In this document: positions 1 through 14,305 of the stretch, one piece after another
Layout of the letters: each line of letters starts with the position of its first letter
Numbering within the stretch: the stretch's first letter is position 1
DNA from: Calvatia gigantea
Taxonomy: Eukaryota > Basidiomycota > Agaricomycetes > Agaricales > Lycoperdaceae
NCBI GenBank assembly: GCA_025093985.1
Contig: JACAAK010000002.1
Span: 1,426,001-1,490,000, forward strand
Direction of reading: 5' to 3'
Length of the DNA: 64,000 nucleotides
Position numbers and translations under genes: made by a program
The notes under the pieces: generated by a model
Told to the model about the DNA's origin: nothing
The model's database searches: none
Seen by the model: the letters and a program-made list of their open reading frames with translations, nothing else

Positions 1-671
1 GACATAGGTTCATGTAGTTTAATGGACGCCTTGGCCTTTTCCAGAGCTCTTTGACTGTGTGCTCTTTGCTTTGCTTTGGCCACGGCCATCCTGAACAACT
101 TGTGTTAAAGGAGCCTTAGTACATAGAAACATGAACACACCTATTCTTGAAGAAGGCCTTCTCTCTCCGCGCTTTGATTTCACCCACTCGCTTCATGGCC
201 TTGATCGTTGTCTGCACGAGATCACGGTCATAGCGAACGGGGACGTTCCGCCGTTTCTCGAAGTCAATGGTCGAGTCCTGTAGTTCGGTAAGTCACATCG
301 CAAAAATCTAGATTAATGGGCCGTTTACGATTGTCATTTCCTTGCCAGCTGCCTTCCTGAACGCCTTGGTCCATCGTACCTTTCGTGGGTTTCGCTTCAT
401 CCTGAGATAGGGTTAGTGCAGGCGAGTAGCGCAGGGCAGTTGTATGTACTTAAAATTTTTATGACATCTAGAACAGTTGTCAGAGTAGTTTCCAGGCAGT
501 AGCCTTGATTCTACTGACTTTGATGTACAAAAACGAAAAACTTTGGCATCATTCCGGACAAAGGCCGAGCCTGGGGAACTTGTGAGTCCAGACGTTCTTC
601 GAAGAACAGGTTGATTTACCATGCCCAGGATACACGCTTTTAGAGCAGAAGTAACACTTCTCGATGCGCAT
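1..671 (-). CDS. RLP24: RLP24, ribosome biogenesis protein (L24e family), 3' end beyond window
   Basis: Rlp24 is a nucleolar/cytoplasmic assembly factor that holds the place of ribosomal protein L24 on pre-60S particles and is exchanged through the AAA-ATPase Drg1. By eye the exons are complement(620-671, 519-570, 450-467, 329-401, 141-277, <1-90). The protein begins [18 protein letters not shown] and continues with [12 protein letters not shown] and [18 protein letters not shown], the zinc-ribbon and basic core typical of the family. A later exon gives [19 protein letters not shown] and [15 protein letters not shown], which favours Rlp24 over ribosomal L24. Exon 3 is only 18 nt and encodes the CHKNF part. 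All splices restore one frame. The C-terminal acidic tail lies outside the window, so the gene is partial. Confidence 0.93.
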
Positions 672-842
672 GACGGAATGGAGGCAAGCACTATAAATTG
701 CAATGATACCTTGGTCGCCGATAACTTTGCAGTCTGTATGTCACGGGGTGCCTAATTTTCTCACGCCCTTAATGACTCAACATATTCAACTCTACTTTTG
801 GGAGACTGAAGAACATAGTTATGTATATACGAGCGGGCGACA

Positions 843-1388
843 TCATTTGGGTTCATGTCCTGTACGGGCAACCTGTAAGCATTCCTGCTCGTAATCCCTC
901 AGCCAGATAACCTCGGTTCCTGCATCCTTCAACCTTTGCGCTCCCTCACACTTAACAAAATCATCTGGTTCACTCACACCGATGTAGCACCTGGGTATCT
1001 TAGCGGCGATGATGGCATTCGCGCAGGGTGCCAACCCAGATGTCCGGACTGAACAGGGTTCCAAGGTGGTATAAATGTCAGAGTGAACGAGAAGGTTGTT
1101 GATAGTCAGATCATCCAAAGGTGCTTTTGGGAAGAGGGACTGAAGCCTGTCTGTAGTGATGGCCTTGGCCTTGGCCAGAGCGTTTGCCTCTGCATGTGTA
1201 TTTCCGGGGAGTTCTCTGGAAAAACCTGTCGCAAGTACAACCGAGGTAGTCGATGTGGGAGGCCATCTAACTGCGATCACGCAGCCAACACAAAAAGTAG
1301 TTGGTGTGGGTTGACATTTGTGCGCCTCATCGAGTGCCAAGCGAAGAAAACGCAGATGATCTTCTGGACATGATGAAGCAGAGAGAGG
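843..1388 (-). CDS. RibD-type / cytidine-deaminase-fold deaminase, 5' exon unresolved
   Basis: This is a zinc-dependent nucleotide deaminase of the cytidine-deaminase fold, closest by motif to the riboflavin-pathway deaminase (RibD/Rib2 C-terminal domain). The frame shows HAEANAL, giving the zinc His and catalytic Glu, and TLEPCSVRTSGLAPCANAI, giving the two zinc Cys residues. They are nine residues apart, one more than the usual RibD PCSHxGRTPPC spacing. The N-terminal helix reads DHLRFLRLALDEAHKC. The frame is open back to an AG acceptor just after 1388, so at least one small upstream exon carries the start codon. I could not fix that exon. It is a stand-alone domain of about 180 residues, unlike yeast Rib2, which is fused to a pseudouridine synthase domain. 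It is transcribed divergently from SPT6. The substrate is inferred only from family resemblance. Confidence 0.75.
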   Translation of the reverse strand, partial: PLSASSCPEDHLRFLRLALDEAHKCQPTPTTFCVGCVIAVRWPPTSTTSVVLATGFSRELPGNTHAEANALAKAKAITTDRLQSLFPKAPLDDLTINNLLVHSDIYTTLEPCSVRTSGLAPCANAIIAAKIPRCYIGVSEPDDFVKCEGAQRLKDAGTEVIWLRDYEQECLQVARTGHEPK

Positions 1389-1393
1389 CTAAG

Positions 1394-1427
1394 TGATGAA
1401 AATCCAAAACTGATGAAAATCCAAAAC
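1394..1427. repeat. Exact 17-bp tandem duplication
   Basis: The unit tgatgaaaatccaaaac occurs twice in direct contact (1394-1410 and 1411-1427). It lies between the first resolved deaminase exon and SPT6, probably inside the 5' intron of the deaminase gene. On the minus strand each copy carries TTTTCATCA followed by a possible acceptor. Confidence 0.9.
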
Positions 1428-1613
1428 AGACCCTGTAGCTCTGTCATTTGTCCTGAAGCAAATATGAGATACAGTAAGTCGATGGGTCGAGCGCAAAGCC
1501 AACACTGCTTTTAGTAACATGCTTACGTACGCAGAAGCGACAACAAACTTCGGCGGTTGTGCATTGCAGAGGAGGTTTGTGCCTCACTCCTTAGTACTTG
1601 CACTCCTTCTACC

Positions 1614-4600
1614 ATGTCTTCACCACAATTAGACGACTTCCACGAAAGGCCTGTCGAAGAGAATGATGTCCCCATGCAAGGTATTGATCAGGAGGAAGAG
1701 GGAGAGGGTGTTGAGATCATGCCGAACGTAACAGACGACAGTTCGGAGGAAGGAGAGGACGATGAAGAGGAGGCCCGCAGAATCAGAGAGGGGTTCATTG
1801 TTGACGAGGACGAGGAAGAGGAGGAAGAGGAAGAAGAGGAACGTCGCAGACGGCGCAAGAAACGCAAAAAGCATCACCGCAGACGTGAGTTTTCCGTTCA
1901 TGGTTTGACCTCTTCAATGACTCAATTTGCAACAGGTGAGGTGGAGGACGAGGAATTGGAGGAAGATGACTTGGAACTGCTTGCTGAAAATACTGGGGGC
2001 ACATTCAAGAAGAACAGACTAACACGGCTTCGGCGTGGACGCGTTTCTGAATCACCACCGGCTGCCTCGAGACGAAGAAATGTCGTAGAATCTTCTGACG
2101 AAGATCTCGATAACGACGATAACCTTCCTCAAGTGCAAGATATTCAGAAAATTTGGGATGATGAGCGTGGCAGAGATGACGAGGAGGAATATGGCGATAT
2201 GGACCTCGACGACTTCATTGAATATGATGATGAAGGTGGAGGAACTATGGATGAGGCGTCTCGCGCAGAACGAAGACGAGAGCAGCAGGAGCTACAAAGG
2301 CGTAAACGTGCGTTTGGCAGTCGACCGGAACTTGCGGGCATTGACGCCAAGTAAGTTTCGTTATCTTCTGAAAATTTAATTTTCCCTACATCATATTAGT
2401 GCTTGGGATGAAATTCACGATGTGTTCGGTGACGGACATGATTATGACTGGGCATTGGCTGGCGATGAAGATCTTGAACACGAAGAAGAACGTCTAAAGC
2501 CGGATACCAAATATCAAGATGTGCGCCGCTTCTTCCCATCAGCCTAACGCATATTTAATACCTCTTACAGGTTTTTGAACCGTCTGAAATTCGCAAACGC
2601 ATGCTAACGGATGATGACGATCTCATCCGTGTCCAAGATATCCCAGAACGCATGCAACTAGCAAACTCTTCCTTTTCCGAAAATACCACACTTTCCACCC
2701 ACACTCCAATGACAGAAGTTAACCTTGATGGTGCTGCTATGTGGGTCACCCAACGTATTTCGGCGCGCAAAAATAGGGAATACTTCAGTGTTGATGGTCA
2801 ATTCCAGCACCTGAGGGCTGCCCTTGTCATGGCCGTCACATTTGCCTTACGTTACCTTTTTGTGGAGGAGTTTGAGGTTCCTCATATATGGGCGCACAAA
2901 CGAGATTATCTTTGCCATTTCGATGTATCCGACATACGTACTCGCAAGGAGCTTCTATCCCTGAACGAGCTATGGCGCATCTATTCCTTGGGGCAAAAGT
3001 ACAGGTCGCTGTTGGAAAGGAAACGGGCTCTATCAACGCTCTATGAGCGCCTACAAGTGCATGATGAATTTTACGAGAGGGAGATTCTACAGAGGGTGGA
3101 TAGCGTCGAACTTGTGGCAGACGCTACGGAGTGGCTTCTCTTGAAATACAAGAAAAATGACGGACCTGACTCTCGTTCTCACGAAGAGTTGGACATCAAG
3201 AAACCGAAGATGCCCAGTCGCATCTCGGCCTACGAAGTCGCAAAAAAGGGTGTTGTCTCAAAACTAGCTGAAGTAGGTTCTTTTTTTTTAAGTCACGTTC
3301 TACCTTTAATCGATATCCAGGGATTCGGACTAGACTCGACCCAAATTGTGGGGAACTTCATAGCTTCAGATCGGGTTCACTTCGTTCAGGACCAAGAGTT
3401 AAATCCTGTCATCTATGCTGAACAGTTTGCCGATCCTGATCCCACGAAGGCCCAAACGTCGGAAGAGCTTCTGCGTCGTGCTCGCCTCATATTGACCACG
3501 GAACTTGGCAAGGATCCCATTCTCCGAGATTATGTTCGCAAGCTCTTCAAAGAAGAGGCTTTGATTACCATTGAGCCGACCGAGAGAGGTATCATGAAAA
3601 TTGACCAGAATCATCCCTACAACGTATGTTCTCTAAATTATTTTAACTTTCCTATCGTCTAATGTTCCTTCAGAACTTCAAATATCTCCTCCGGAAACCT
3701 ATCAGGGATATGCTGGAATCTGCCCAGTTCCTACATATTCTCGCGGCTGAAGCCGAGCACCTTGTGACAGTCTCAATCTTCATTCCCAATGAGCCCAAGG
3801 CCGATATTGAGCAGAAACTCAACAACGCATCCAGTTCTGATAACTTCAGCGAGGCCGCGAGAGCTTGGAATATCGAACGAAGTCGAGTGGTTCAGGACGT
3901 CGTTGAGCAACATCTACTTCCTCTTGGTGCTAAGTGGGTGAAAGAGTATCTCCGCGAAGAAGTCGAAGACTTCCTCGCTCAAAGCTGCGCAGCAAAGCTA
4001 CGCAAGGTACGGTATCTAGCCCTTGGTGAATTAAAGACCTCTGACCTTTATGCAGCGTATCAACGTCGCTCCTTATATCACACCTGCGATGAAACCGGGC
4101 GATACTTCCTCTGTTCTTGCAGTCTCCTGGGGTAAGGGTGATCCTCAGAAGGATGCCATCTCCATGGTTTTCCTTGATGAGGCCGGCCGCATGCGTGAAC
4201 ACACCAAAATTGACAACCTTTTTGATAACGACAATGTTGACGAATTCATCGACCTCCTTAAACGTCGAAAACCGGACGTCATTGCTGTTGGTGGATTTAG
4301 TATGGCCACGCTGAAACTCAGTCAACGACTGAGAGACGTCATTCAAGGAAGAATTTCACAAACAAGTTCTGGTCAAGTGTTCGACATCTCTCTCATCTAC
4401 ACTTACGACGACGTCGCACGCATCTATCAGCATAGCTCCCGTGCAGCTGAAGAGTTTAGCGGGCTTTCCTCCACCGCCAAGTATTGTGTTGGGCTTGCTC
4501 GATATGTCCAGAGTCCTTTAAACGAATTTGCTGCCCTGGGTCGCGATATTACTGCCATCACCTTCGAAGAGGATGATCAACATCTTGTGAGTTGGACCTT

Positions 4601-6848
4601 GAAGAGTTGCTTCGATTACTTATATTTGGATAGGTACCCGTGGACAAGTTATTGACGGTTTTCGAGCGTGCCCTTGTTGACATCACCAACAAAATCGGAG
4701 TGGATATCAATCGTGGGGTCACCGACAGTTACTACCAGCATCTACTCCCGTTTGTTTCTGGACTGGGCCCCAGAAAAGCCCAGGCCCTGGTGAAAAAGAT
4801 AGGTGCTCTCGTACGTCCTTTTCTTTCTGGCCGTACGACGGTGAACTTACGTTGCGCTCCCAGGGTGGAACTCTGATCAATCGTGATCAATTTATCAAGG
4901 CAGGCCTGCTGACGACGAAGATTTTCTTGAACGCCTCCGCCTTTTTGCGGATTGCCCGTGAAGATAACGAGATGCGCAGCTTCAAGAATCGTCGTGATGA
5001 TGATGATGTTCCCGATCCCCTTGATGATACCCGGATACATCCCGAGGATTACGAGTTGGCCAGGAAGATGGCTACCGATGCTCTTGAACTTGACGAAGAA
5101 GATATTCACGATGAACACCCTTCACATGTAGTCACCCTCATCATGAACGACCCGGACAACGAGAAGAAACTGATGGAGCTCAATCTCGACGAGTTTGCTA
5201 TCAGCCTCTATCAGGCTAACTACGATCAGAAACGCCACACCCTCAATGTCATTCGTGACGAGCTTCTTAAGCCATATGCGGAACAACGTGATCCATTCCT
5301 GCTGCCGCAGGAAATGGAAGTCATCACCATGCTCAGCGGCGAAACTGAACGAACTTTGAGACACGGCCTCATGGTCTCCGCAGTTGTGTATCGAACTGCT
5401 CGCAATATGGCCTTCGTTCGTCTTGATTCAGGCGTGGAAGGTGTTATTACGTCAAAGGGCATGAACGACAACACGCAAATCGACTCGTCCATTCGCAAGG
5501 GACAAACAATATCCGGTATCATTATCCACAGAAATATGCAACTCGAGCAAGACATTTTCAGTGTGGAGCTTTCCTGCCAACGGCAGCTGCTTGAGGAACG
5601 GGATGACGAGATTCGCAAAGTCAGACCAGATATGTATTACGATACCGTCCGTGAGGCCAAGGACAGGGAGTTATTGAACAGGAAAAAGAGAGCCGAAACC
5701 GATCGTAGTCGGCGAGTCATAAAACATCCTAATTTTTATAACTTGAAGGCCTCCCAAGCTGAAGCCTTTTTGGAGAAGCAGCAACGTGGAGATGTTGTTA
5801 TCCGACCATCCTCCAAGGGCGTCGATCATCTCGCAGTAACATGGAAGGTGGATGAGAAGCTTTACCAGCATATAGGTTCGCTACTTCCACTTTAGCTCTG
5901 AGTGCCGACCATTAAAGCTCCCACAGATGTAACTGACTCTAGTGGCGATCCGACTGGTCAAACAACCGGTCAACTCATTGTGGATAGCGACACATACGTA
6001 TGCTGATCTGGATGAATTAATCGTCAACCACGTGCAAGCAATGGCTCGTCGCGTGGAAGAGTTGATGGCTCACGAAAAATTCAAGCAAGGGCCAGAAGAT
6101 GAACTGCGTAGGAAGTTCATTGTGTGGTATTTCGTTCTTACCGACGTTATTCCAGATCTCTTCCTCAAGAACTCCCTAGCCGCAAACCCAGCGAAGAGCA
6201 TGTACGGCTTTACCCTTAACCGGAAGAAGCCCGGACATTTCAACCTCTGCTTCCTCGCCAATAAGAACTCTACTGTCCAAACTTGGGTCCGCCTTTTATA
6301 TTGTTTTCGTTGGCTTGCACTTGCTTATCTGTCCTCAGCCTGTCCGTGTTGCCCCAGAAGCATACTATCTGTTCGATGCTCCTGCCGCCGGTGTCCCTGA
6401 ACTATGCGACGCCTTCAAAGTCAGGTAAGTCGTTTTTAAAACGCGCTTCCAGGCCATCAACCCATATTGCGTGTATAGGCACCTACATGAATCACAGAAT
6501 GTAGCCAATATGAGCGGAGGAAAAACGCCATTCGTTGGTGGACGTACACCTGGACTCCCTGGTGGGGCGACTCCCGGCCATGCATCTATACGGCACGTTG
6601 GCCGTACACCGAACCCTTACGGTGGCGCCCAAACGCCTTATGGTGCAGGACCCCCACCCGCACCACCGGTGCCCCCCTATGGTAGCGGCCCACAAACTTA
6701 TGGATATCAGACACCTTTACATCGGCCGCCTTCTGGTTATCCTCCACCTCCCACAAATATTCCGCCCTCGATGAACCCAGCGCGTGCTGCACAGATGCTT
6801 CATCAAACATCCGGACCTTCTTGGAGTCAAAATTCTGGTTGGGGTTGA
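1614..6848 (+). CDS. SPT6: SPT6, transcription elongation factor / histone chaperone
   Basis: Spt6 travels with elongating RNA polymerase II and reassembles nucleosomes. The start is the ATG at 1614 ([16 protein letters not shown]). A very acidic N-terminus with runs of Glu and a KKRKKHHRR basic patch is followed by the Spt6 core: the helix-turn-helix region ([16 protein letters not shown]), the YqgF-like fold ([17 protein letters not shown]), the helix-hairpin-helix region ([20 protein letters not shown]), an S1 domain (near [19 protein letters not shown]) and the tandem SH2 region ([18 protein letters not shown]). About a dozen short introns interrupt it, with the first near 1885-1935. The predicted length of roughly 1,500 residues is normal. 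The tail after the SH2 domains is Gly/Pro rich with repeated TP dipeptides and ends SQNSGWG. It is convergent with SPT8, with a 3' gap of 132 bp. Confidence 0.96.
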
Positions 6849-6980
6849 GGTTGTTTGTTTTCACTCTCGCAGCTCGCTAGGCATTATGAGTGTACTATAT
6901 ATAGATCCAGATCCTAATATGCAATATTATATATTTTTGCTGTCTCAACAAATCAATCGTTATGATATGGCAAATTAAAT

Positions 6981-9552
6981 CTACAAATTGGGCTTGATAT
7001 CATGTACAAAAACTGTTTTGGTTGACTCTCCGTGCCATCCGCGATTACTACTTGCACTAACGAGAAATCGACACCCCGCATCGACAACTAAATTGTGAAT
7101 TCAATGGTGTGAGTGGACTGATGTCATACGAAACGCCACCAAATACGCACGCATCTGGGAGACATATCCTCCGTGATGTCCAGGTATGATTTTGAATTGC
7201 ACCCCTCCTCTGGATCTGCCGGAATCAGGCTCGCCGGCTTCTGCGACATTCCATAAACGCAAGTTATCAAACGAAGCACTGGCAAAGAAAGGTGATATGT
7301 AAGTATCCGTGTGCGAAATAAGATGAAAAACGGGGCCGCCGACAGGTCATTGGATCGCCGAAGATGAACAGATTGTGGGAAGAAGGCGAGGATGGGGTGG
7401 AAATGTTGGCATGTTGAATGAATGATTATGATTTGTGATTGCGGAATTTGATAGGGAATTGTGAAGGAAATGGGACAAATTAGGGGGAAAGTAGACTAAC
7501 CAAGCGATATGACGGCAATCAGGGAATGCGACGACACAGGAGACCACACCGGAGCTGGTTGGATTCCGGAGGGTTTTGAGGAGGCGGGGGGTATCGGAAG
7601 GCCCTGAACGCCCAAGGAGTCGTACATCCCAGACGTCAACTGTCCCGTTACGCCTGCCAGCATAGATCTGACTACCATCAGCCGACCAGCAAGCCTGGCC
7701 TGAATGAGAACCTCTGCAAACTAGATAGTGACGGCGAAAGGACATACGGATAGACACCATGGCGGGGTTTTCTCGCTGAGCCAAAGCCGCCCGACACCCT
7801 TCCCTGGAGTATTTGTCCTTCTGTCCCAGAGGATAACCTGGCCGTCAATTGAAGCTGTCAACAGAAGATCTGGTGAGAACGTAGCATAGCTTGCAGGGTC
7901 GAGGAGAGGAGGGGCGTTCTTGGGCGGTGCTATCGTCGTTGTTGGACGTGCTTGTGGCACAGATCCTGGTGCTGGGATTGGCTGCGCTAAGTTTTGTTGG
8001 CCAGGCATGGCGATCTTGCTTTCGAAGGCTTCTGGCTCAGGTTTGATGGGTTCTACTTCCATCGCGTTAATATCATCTGCATCGTCTCCGTCGAAGAGGG
8101 GGTCGAACGAGGCATCTGATTTAGCATCTGAATCGGCACTGGGAGGTGGGATCTCGGAGTTTTCGTTTTGCGGTTGGGTACTGGGGAGGTGTGCGTCGCC
8201 AATGAGTGTTTCCGAGGACATGGTGTTAGTTAAATTGTGTTGCGTCGAACCCTGTGTCTTTTGCGTCACGTCGCCCGCGTATGGCTCAGTGCGCAGGGGA
8301 ACTGGGTTTCCAAATTTTGAATAGCTGGAATACTGTGGTCGAAGAGCAATCGCGGCTAATTGTGCTCCGTGCGCCGTAAAGTTACGGACCCCTTGGCCGG
8401 TATTCAGGTCCCATTGCTACTCAGATTCTCAATCCTTGTCTAAGATTAGTATGTGTGGACTTACAATGGCTTCACCATCCCATCCTGCACTGAAGAATGA
8501 CTTCTCGTCATAATCAAGAGCAAGGCTCGAGACAGGACCTCTATGTCCGTTCATGACATGGCACAACCTACCAGGTTCATGCCGCACGGTGAATAGGTTT
8601 ATGTGCCCGGTCTACTAAAAGGTTTTAGAACCCAGCTTGCGGAAATCAAACAAGACAACGTACGTCTGAGCCTCCCAATGCCCATAGCGCATCCGAATGC
8701 ATAGCTATACTGTACACCGGCGCCAGGCCAGCAGTCTCATCTACCATTGTCGTGCCATTCACCTTCTTCGCACCAGGTGCCGCCGGGTTCTCCCACCAAC
8801 AGTACAGCTGACCAGCCTTCATGAGACCTTCAACAACACCTGCATGATGTCTCTGCGGTGCTGAGAGAAAGGTCTTGCCATTAAGAGCTGTGAAAATGTC
8901 ATAGTCACGTATGTACCCGTCCTCTGACCCTGTGAGGAGGTGGGTCATGCACATCGAGGATGTGAGAGAGTGCACGGGCCCAGGGTGTGGTAACGCACAA
9001 ATTGCTTCGACGGTGAAAGATCTAGGCTGAGGAAGTTGGTGGTTGAGATTATATCGAAGAGATTGACGTCGTCGTGCAGCGGGGGAGGGGGAACGCTTTC
9101 GGTGGGGTGGTTGGGATGCTACAAAATGTTACCTTAATACGCCAGAATAAAACCAGCATTAAGCGAACTTACAAGGGACGGCGTGCTGCATGGGAATGCT
9201 CTGCGACGAGTCCTGCTGGGAAGTATTAGCATGACCGGTTGTCGATAACGTCGTTGTCGTATGCGAAATGGGTGTTTCTGAGACATCCACATCCATAGAA
9301 ACCCCCCCGCTCCCCGGTGCTTCCTCTTCGTCATCCTCGTCTTCGTCGTCGTCGTCCTCTTCTTCCTCTTCGGAGTACTCCTAGTCGTGCATGAGGAATG
9401 GGCAGATACAACCAGAGACCTGGAATGCTTCATACCTCCTCTCCATCCTCAGTTGCTTCTTCCTGCGCGTCAATCAAGGCATTCTCCTCGTCGTCTTCAT
9501 CAGCTTCAAACTCGAGTTCTTCGAGGCCATCGTCTTCAGAGTCGCTCGCCAT
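6981..9552 (-). CDS. SPT8: SPT8, SAGA complex WD40 subunit
   Basis: Spt8 is the WD-repeat subunit of the SAGA co-activator that contacts TBP. The start is the ATG complementary to 9550-9552, giving an acidic N-terminus (MASDSEDDGLEELEFEADED). WD blades follow: LLTGSEDGYIRDYDIFTAL, LYCWWENPA, SLALDYDEKSFFSAGWDG and, after a low-complexity insert with the family motif DASFDPLFDGD, LLTASIDGQVILWDRR and VGRLWLSEKTPPWC. The last exon encodes CRFLVSASSNRGWHGEST and ends VHDIKPNL before a TAG at 6981-6983, matching the usual Spt8 C-terminus. It has several short introns. It shares a 96-bp divergent promoter with SRP54 and is tail-to-tail with SPT6. Confidence 0.93.
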
Positions 9553-9648
9553 GCAGGAATGGGACCAAGCCTATGCTGGGCGGGCCGGGAGATCCGCGCA
9601 CCCAAAAAGGAAGCTTCGTGTCATCTCTCACTCTCTTCCTTTACAGTC
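9553..9648. promoter_or_regulatory. Compact divergent promoter between SPT8 and SRP54
   Basis: Only 96 bp separate the two start codons, so both transcripts must begin here. I see a CT-rich stretch (ctctcactctcttcct, 9627-9642) next to the SRP54 start and no clear TATA box. Confidence 0.6.
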
Positions 9649-11775
<2,127 letters not shown>

Positions 11776-11950
11776 ACAAACGTATATTTAATTTGAGTAC
11801 ACCTCAGCTTCGAACCGGGAGTCGGCTCACAGCAGGCCGGACTTACGACAGCTGGTGTAAGTATGTGTAAGATACCTCGTAATAACACCACAGCTCTAAG
11901 TTGGACCGATGGGCTTGAGCATTGTAGATGAACGATCTGATAGGGACTCA

Positions 11951-12291
11951 TCAAATTCTATTTTGCTGCTTCCATTGCTTCTTGATGCTGGAGGCCGCAG
12001 ACTTGTTGCCAAATATGAAACGTGAGGTATGTTTGTCAGCTCCAGTTGACTTTGAGACGGAGGAAGCTTCTGCAAATATGATCTGTGGAGTCGGGTAAAC
12101 CGTCCCGTGAAATCACGGAGAAGTAGTTAGGGACGACCTACGGTCCAGAGACCCCAGAGGCCGATGACAAGGGAGCCGATGAAGACAACAGAAGCCAGAG
12201 CACCGACTGATTTTGTATTCCACGCTGCAAGGGACTGGACGGTGGAAGGGGGTCGAGGGAGAGACATAGAGAGGTTGCATAATGACGTCAT
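11951..12291 (-). CDS. Small single-pass membrane protein, unrecognised
   Basis: This is a short two-exon gene. Exon 1 starts at the ATG complementary to 12289-12291, with an alternative ATG at 12267 giving MSLPRPPSTVQSLAAWNTKS. It encodes one hydrophobic helix (VGALASVVFIGSLVIGLWGL). A donor follows the codons for LWT. A candidate second exon after an acceptor near 12079 adds a basic hydrophilic tail ending KKQWKQQNRI before the TGA at 11951-11953. The form (under 120 residues, one helix, basic C-terminus) resembles small mitochondrial inner-membrane assembly proteins, but I do not recognise a family. The second exon is less certain than the first. It is divergent from the methyltransferase at 12498 and convergent with SRP54. 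Confidence 0.45.
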
Positions 12292-12497
12292 GTCAAAGAT
12301 CTGATGGTGACCCGGAAGAGCGGAAGGAGGGACAAGCACAGGAATCCGGGGAAATCCAATTTTTGTTGCAAATAGTTTAGTCGCTTTCTCAAATTTCACC
12401 TTTGGACTTTTCGTTCCATGCATCTCGCACTGACATATTACACCGTCCTCAGGCCAACTGCACACATTATGCATCTCTCTTCTCTGGCACTACAAAC

Positions 12498-14305
12498 ATG
12501 TCTCAAGCCACCTCCCCACCATACGCATACGTTGGCGAAGATGATTCTGGCTACTTTCGCACCGTCTACGGCAGAAAACTCAACGCTCTCAACTCCGTCT
12601 ATCTTCTCCCTGTAGATGAAGATGCGGTCAAGGTACCAACTAAACCCTTCAAGAACCCACCAGTGTCTCCTAGCTCACCGTCGCCACCTTAGCGCTCCGA
12701 ACTTCACCACCGTTTACTTCAATTTGTCTTCAGAGGGCGCAACTACTTGGGACCCGTAAAAGAGGCCCTTCAATTTGGGCAACAACGTCGAAGTGCGTCC
12801 CTGTCAATCGGATTGACTCAGCTAAGCTAAGTCTGCACTAGTACTTGACTTGGGGACTGGCGGTGGTTCCTGGTAAATTTATCACACATACCACCGCTCG
12901 CTGCCTATGCTCACCCGGAGACACCCTCGCCCAGGGCAATAGCCATAGCTGACGAATTCCCCCGCGCGGAGGTCATAGGCATTGACCTTGCACCCATCCA
13001 GCCAAGGTATTGTAACACTTCCTGTACTTCGTCCGAACCGAACTATCCCCTGCCTGCGCATCCTCATGTTCGTGCGGCTGGTGTGGGTAACTGACACGAC
13101 TCTTCGTTCTTTTTTCTCCATAGAATGGTTCCATCCAATTGCACGTATGTGTCTTTCTCGCTTTCCATCATCGCTTCCTTCAACTCCTTGAGCCGATCAA
13201 TAAGTTCATCTGCCCACCTGCCAGATTTGAGCTCTGCGACCTCGATCAAATGCCCATACCCTACCCAGACAACCATTTTGATTTTATCCATGCTCGTTCA
13301 ATGCATACTGGGGTGCGTTTCGTTTTCATACATTCCGTCTGGTTTATCTAAACTAACCACCCTCCTTGTCCTCGTGCTTCTAATACCACCCACTCACCTC
13401 GTCATCGCCTACTTTCTTCGGTCCGATTCCATCGCTCTCCCTACACCTGCTTGCACTTTCCCACAAACCCATAGATCCGAGATCATCCACGTTTCCTCAA
13501 GGAGATTGCACGTATTCTTCGTCCAGGTGGACTCGTCCTCTTGATTGAGCCCGGCTTGCATCCTGCGTTTTCCACCGCGTCAGTCCCAGTTGCAGCCCCG
13601 CAGCACCCTAACCCTCCCTCCTTCGCCCCGGCGCCACCATCGCCGCAACAGCAATCGTCATCACCGGCATCGTCCACGAGCTTAGAGGCGGGTGTCACCA
13701 GTAACATAATGACACAGACAGTCCCAGTTTCCACAACTCCTGCCTCCACCGCGACAGCTCCTGGTACCGCTTTAGGCGACACTGCTCCCCAGGTAGGCGA
13801 ACAGCGGGGATGGATCACTCTCTGGGAAACATATCGGGCTTGTTTACGTCTACAAGGCATCGACACCTCCGTGCCAGAAAGCCTCCCAGATCTTCTTTCC
13901 GCCACCGGCCAGTTTGAGAATGTTATTGTCCAGAAGGGAAACATCCCCGTTGGCTTTTGGCCTCAAGGTACGCTTGTTCCCGTTGCTTCCTGCGTCAAAA
14001 AAAACCATTGAAATCATTATCTTTGTGACTCATTTTTTGCCGGACCTGTGCGTGCCCGGGTGCCACCTTCCTGTCCATTCCACGATGGCCGGTCAAACGC
14101 AGACGAAAACCTTCTCACTGTCGGCCAATTACAGTGGATGGACTATGAACTCTTCCTCCCTGCCCTCAAACCTCTCTTTCTCTCTCTCGGCCTTCCTCCT
14201 TCTCAGGTTGACCGAATCATCACAGACGCCCAACATGATCTCTACTATCCATCAGTCTGTCAATCCAGTCATCTTCACATCGTGTATGCATCCAAGCGCA
14301 TATAG
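12498..14305 (+). CDS. Class I SAM-dependent methyltransferase (basidiomycete TAM/LaeA-like type)
   Basis: This is a soluble methyltransferase of unknown substrate. The start is the ATG at 12498 (MSQATSPPYAYVGEDDSGYF), and the next lines contain the typical YGRKLNALNSVYLLPVDEDA. Across five or more short introns the frame gives SAM motif I, ILDLGTGGGSWAIAIADEFP, the acidic ribose-binding segment VIGIDLAPIQP, motif II-like FELCDLDQMPIPYPDNHFDF, IHARSMHTGIRDHPRFLKEI and ARILRPGGLVLLIEPG. A Pro/Ser/Thr/Ala-rich insert follows at about 13560-13790. The C-terminal segment ends DRIITDAQHDLYYPSVC and IVYASKRI. Agaricomycete genomes carry many such proteins, some linked to secondary metabolism, but no biosynthetic genes lie nearby. 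Confidence 0.8.

Noticed and set aside
6953..7020. Possible frameshift at the very end of SPT8
   Set aside because: An initial reading with four T's suggested a broken end, but the sequence has five (ACAGTTTTTGTACATG on the minus strand). The frame then runs straight to VHDIKPNL and a TAG at 6981.
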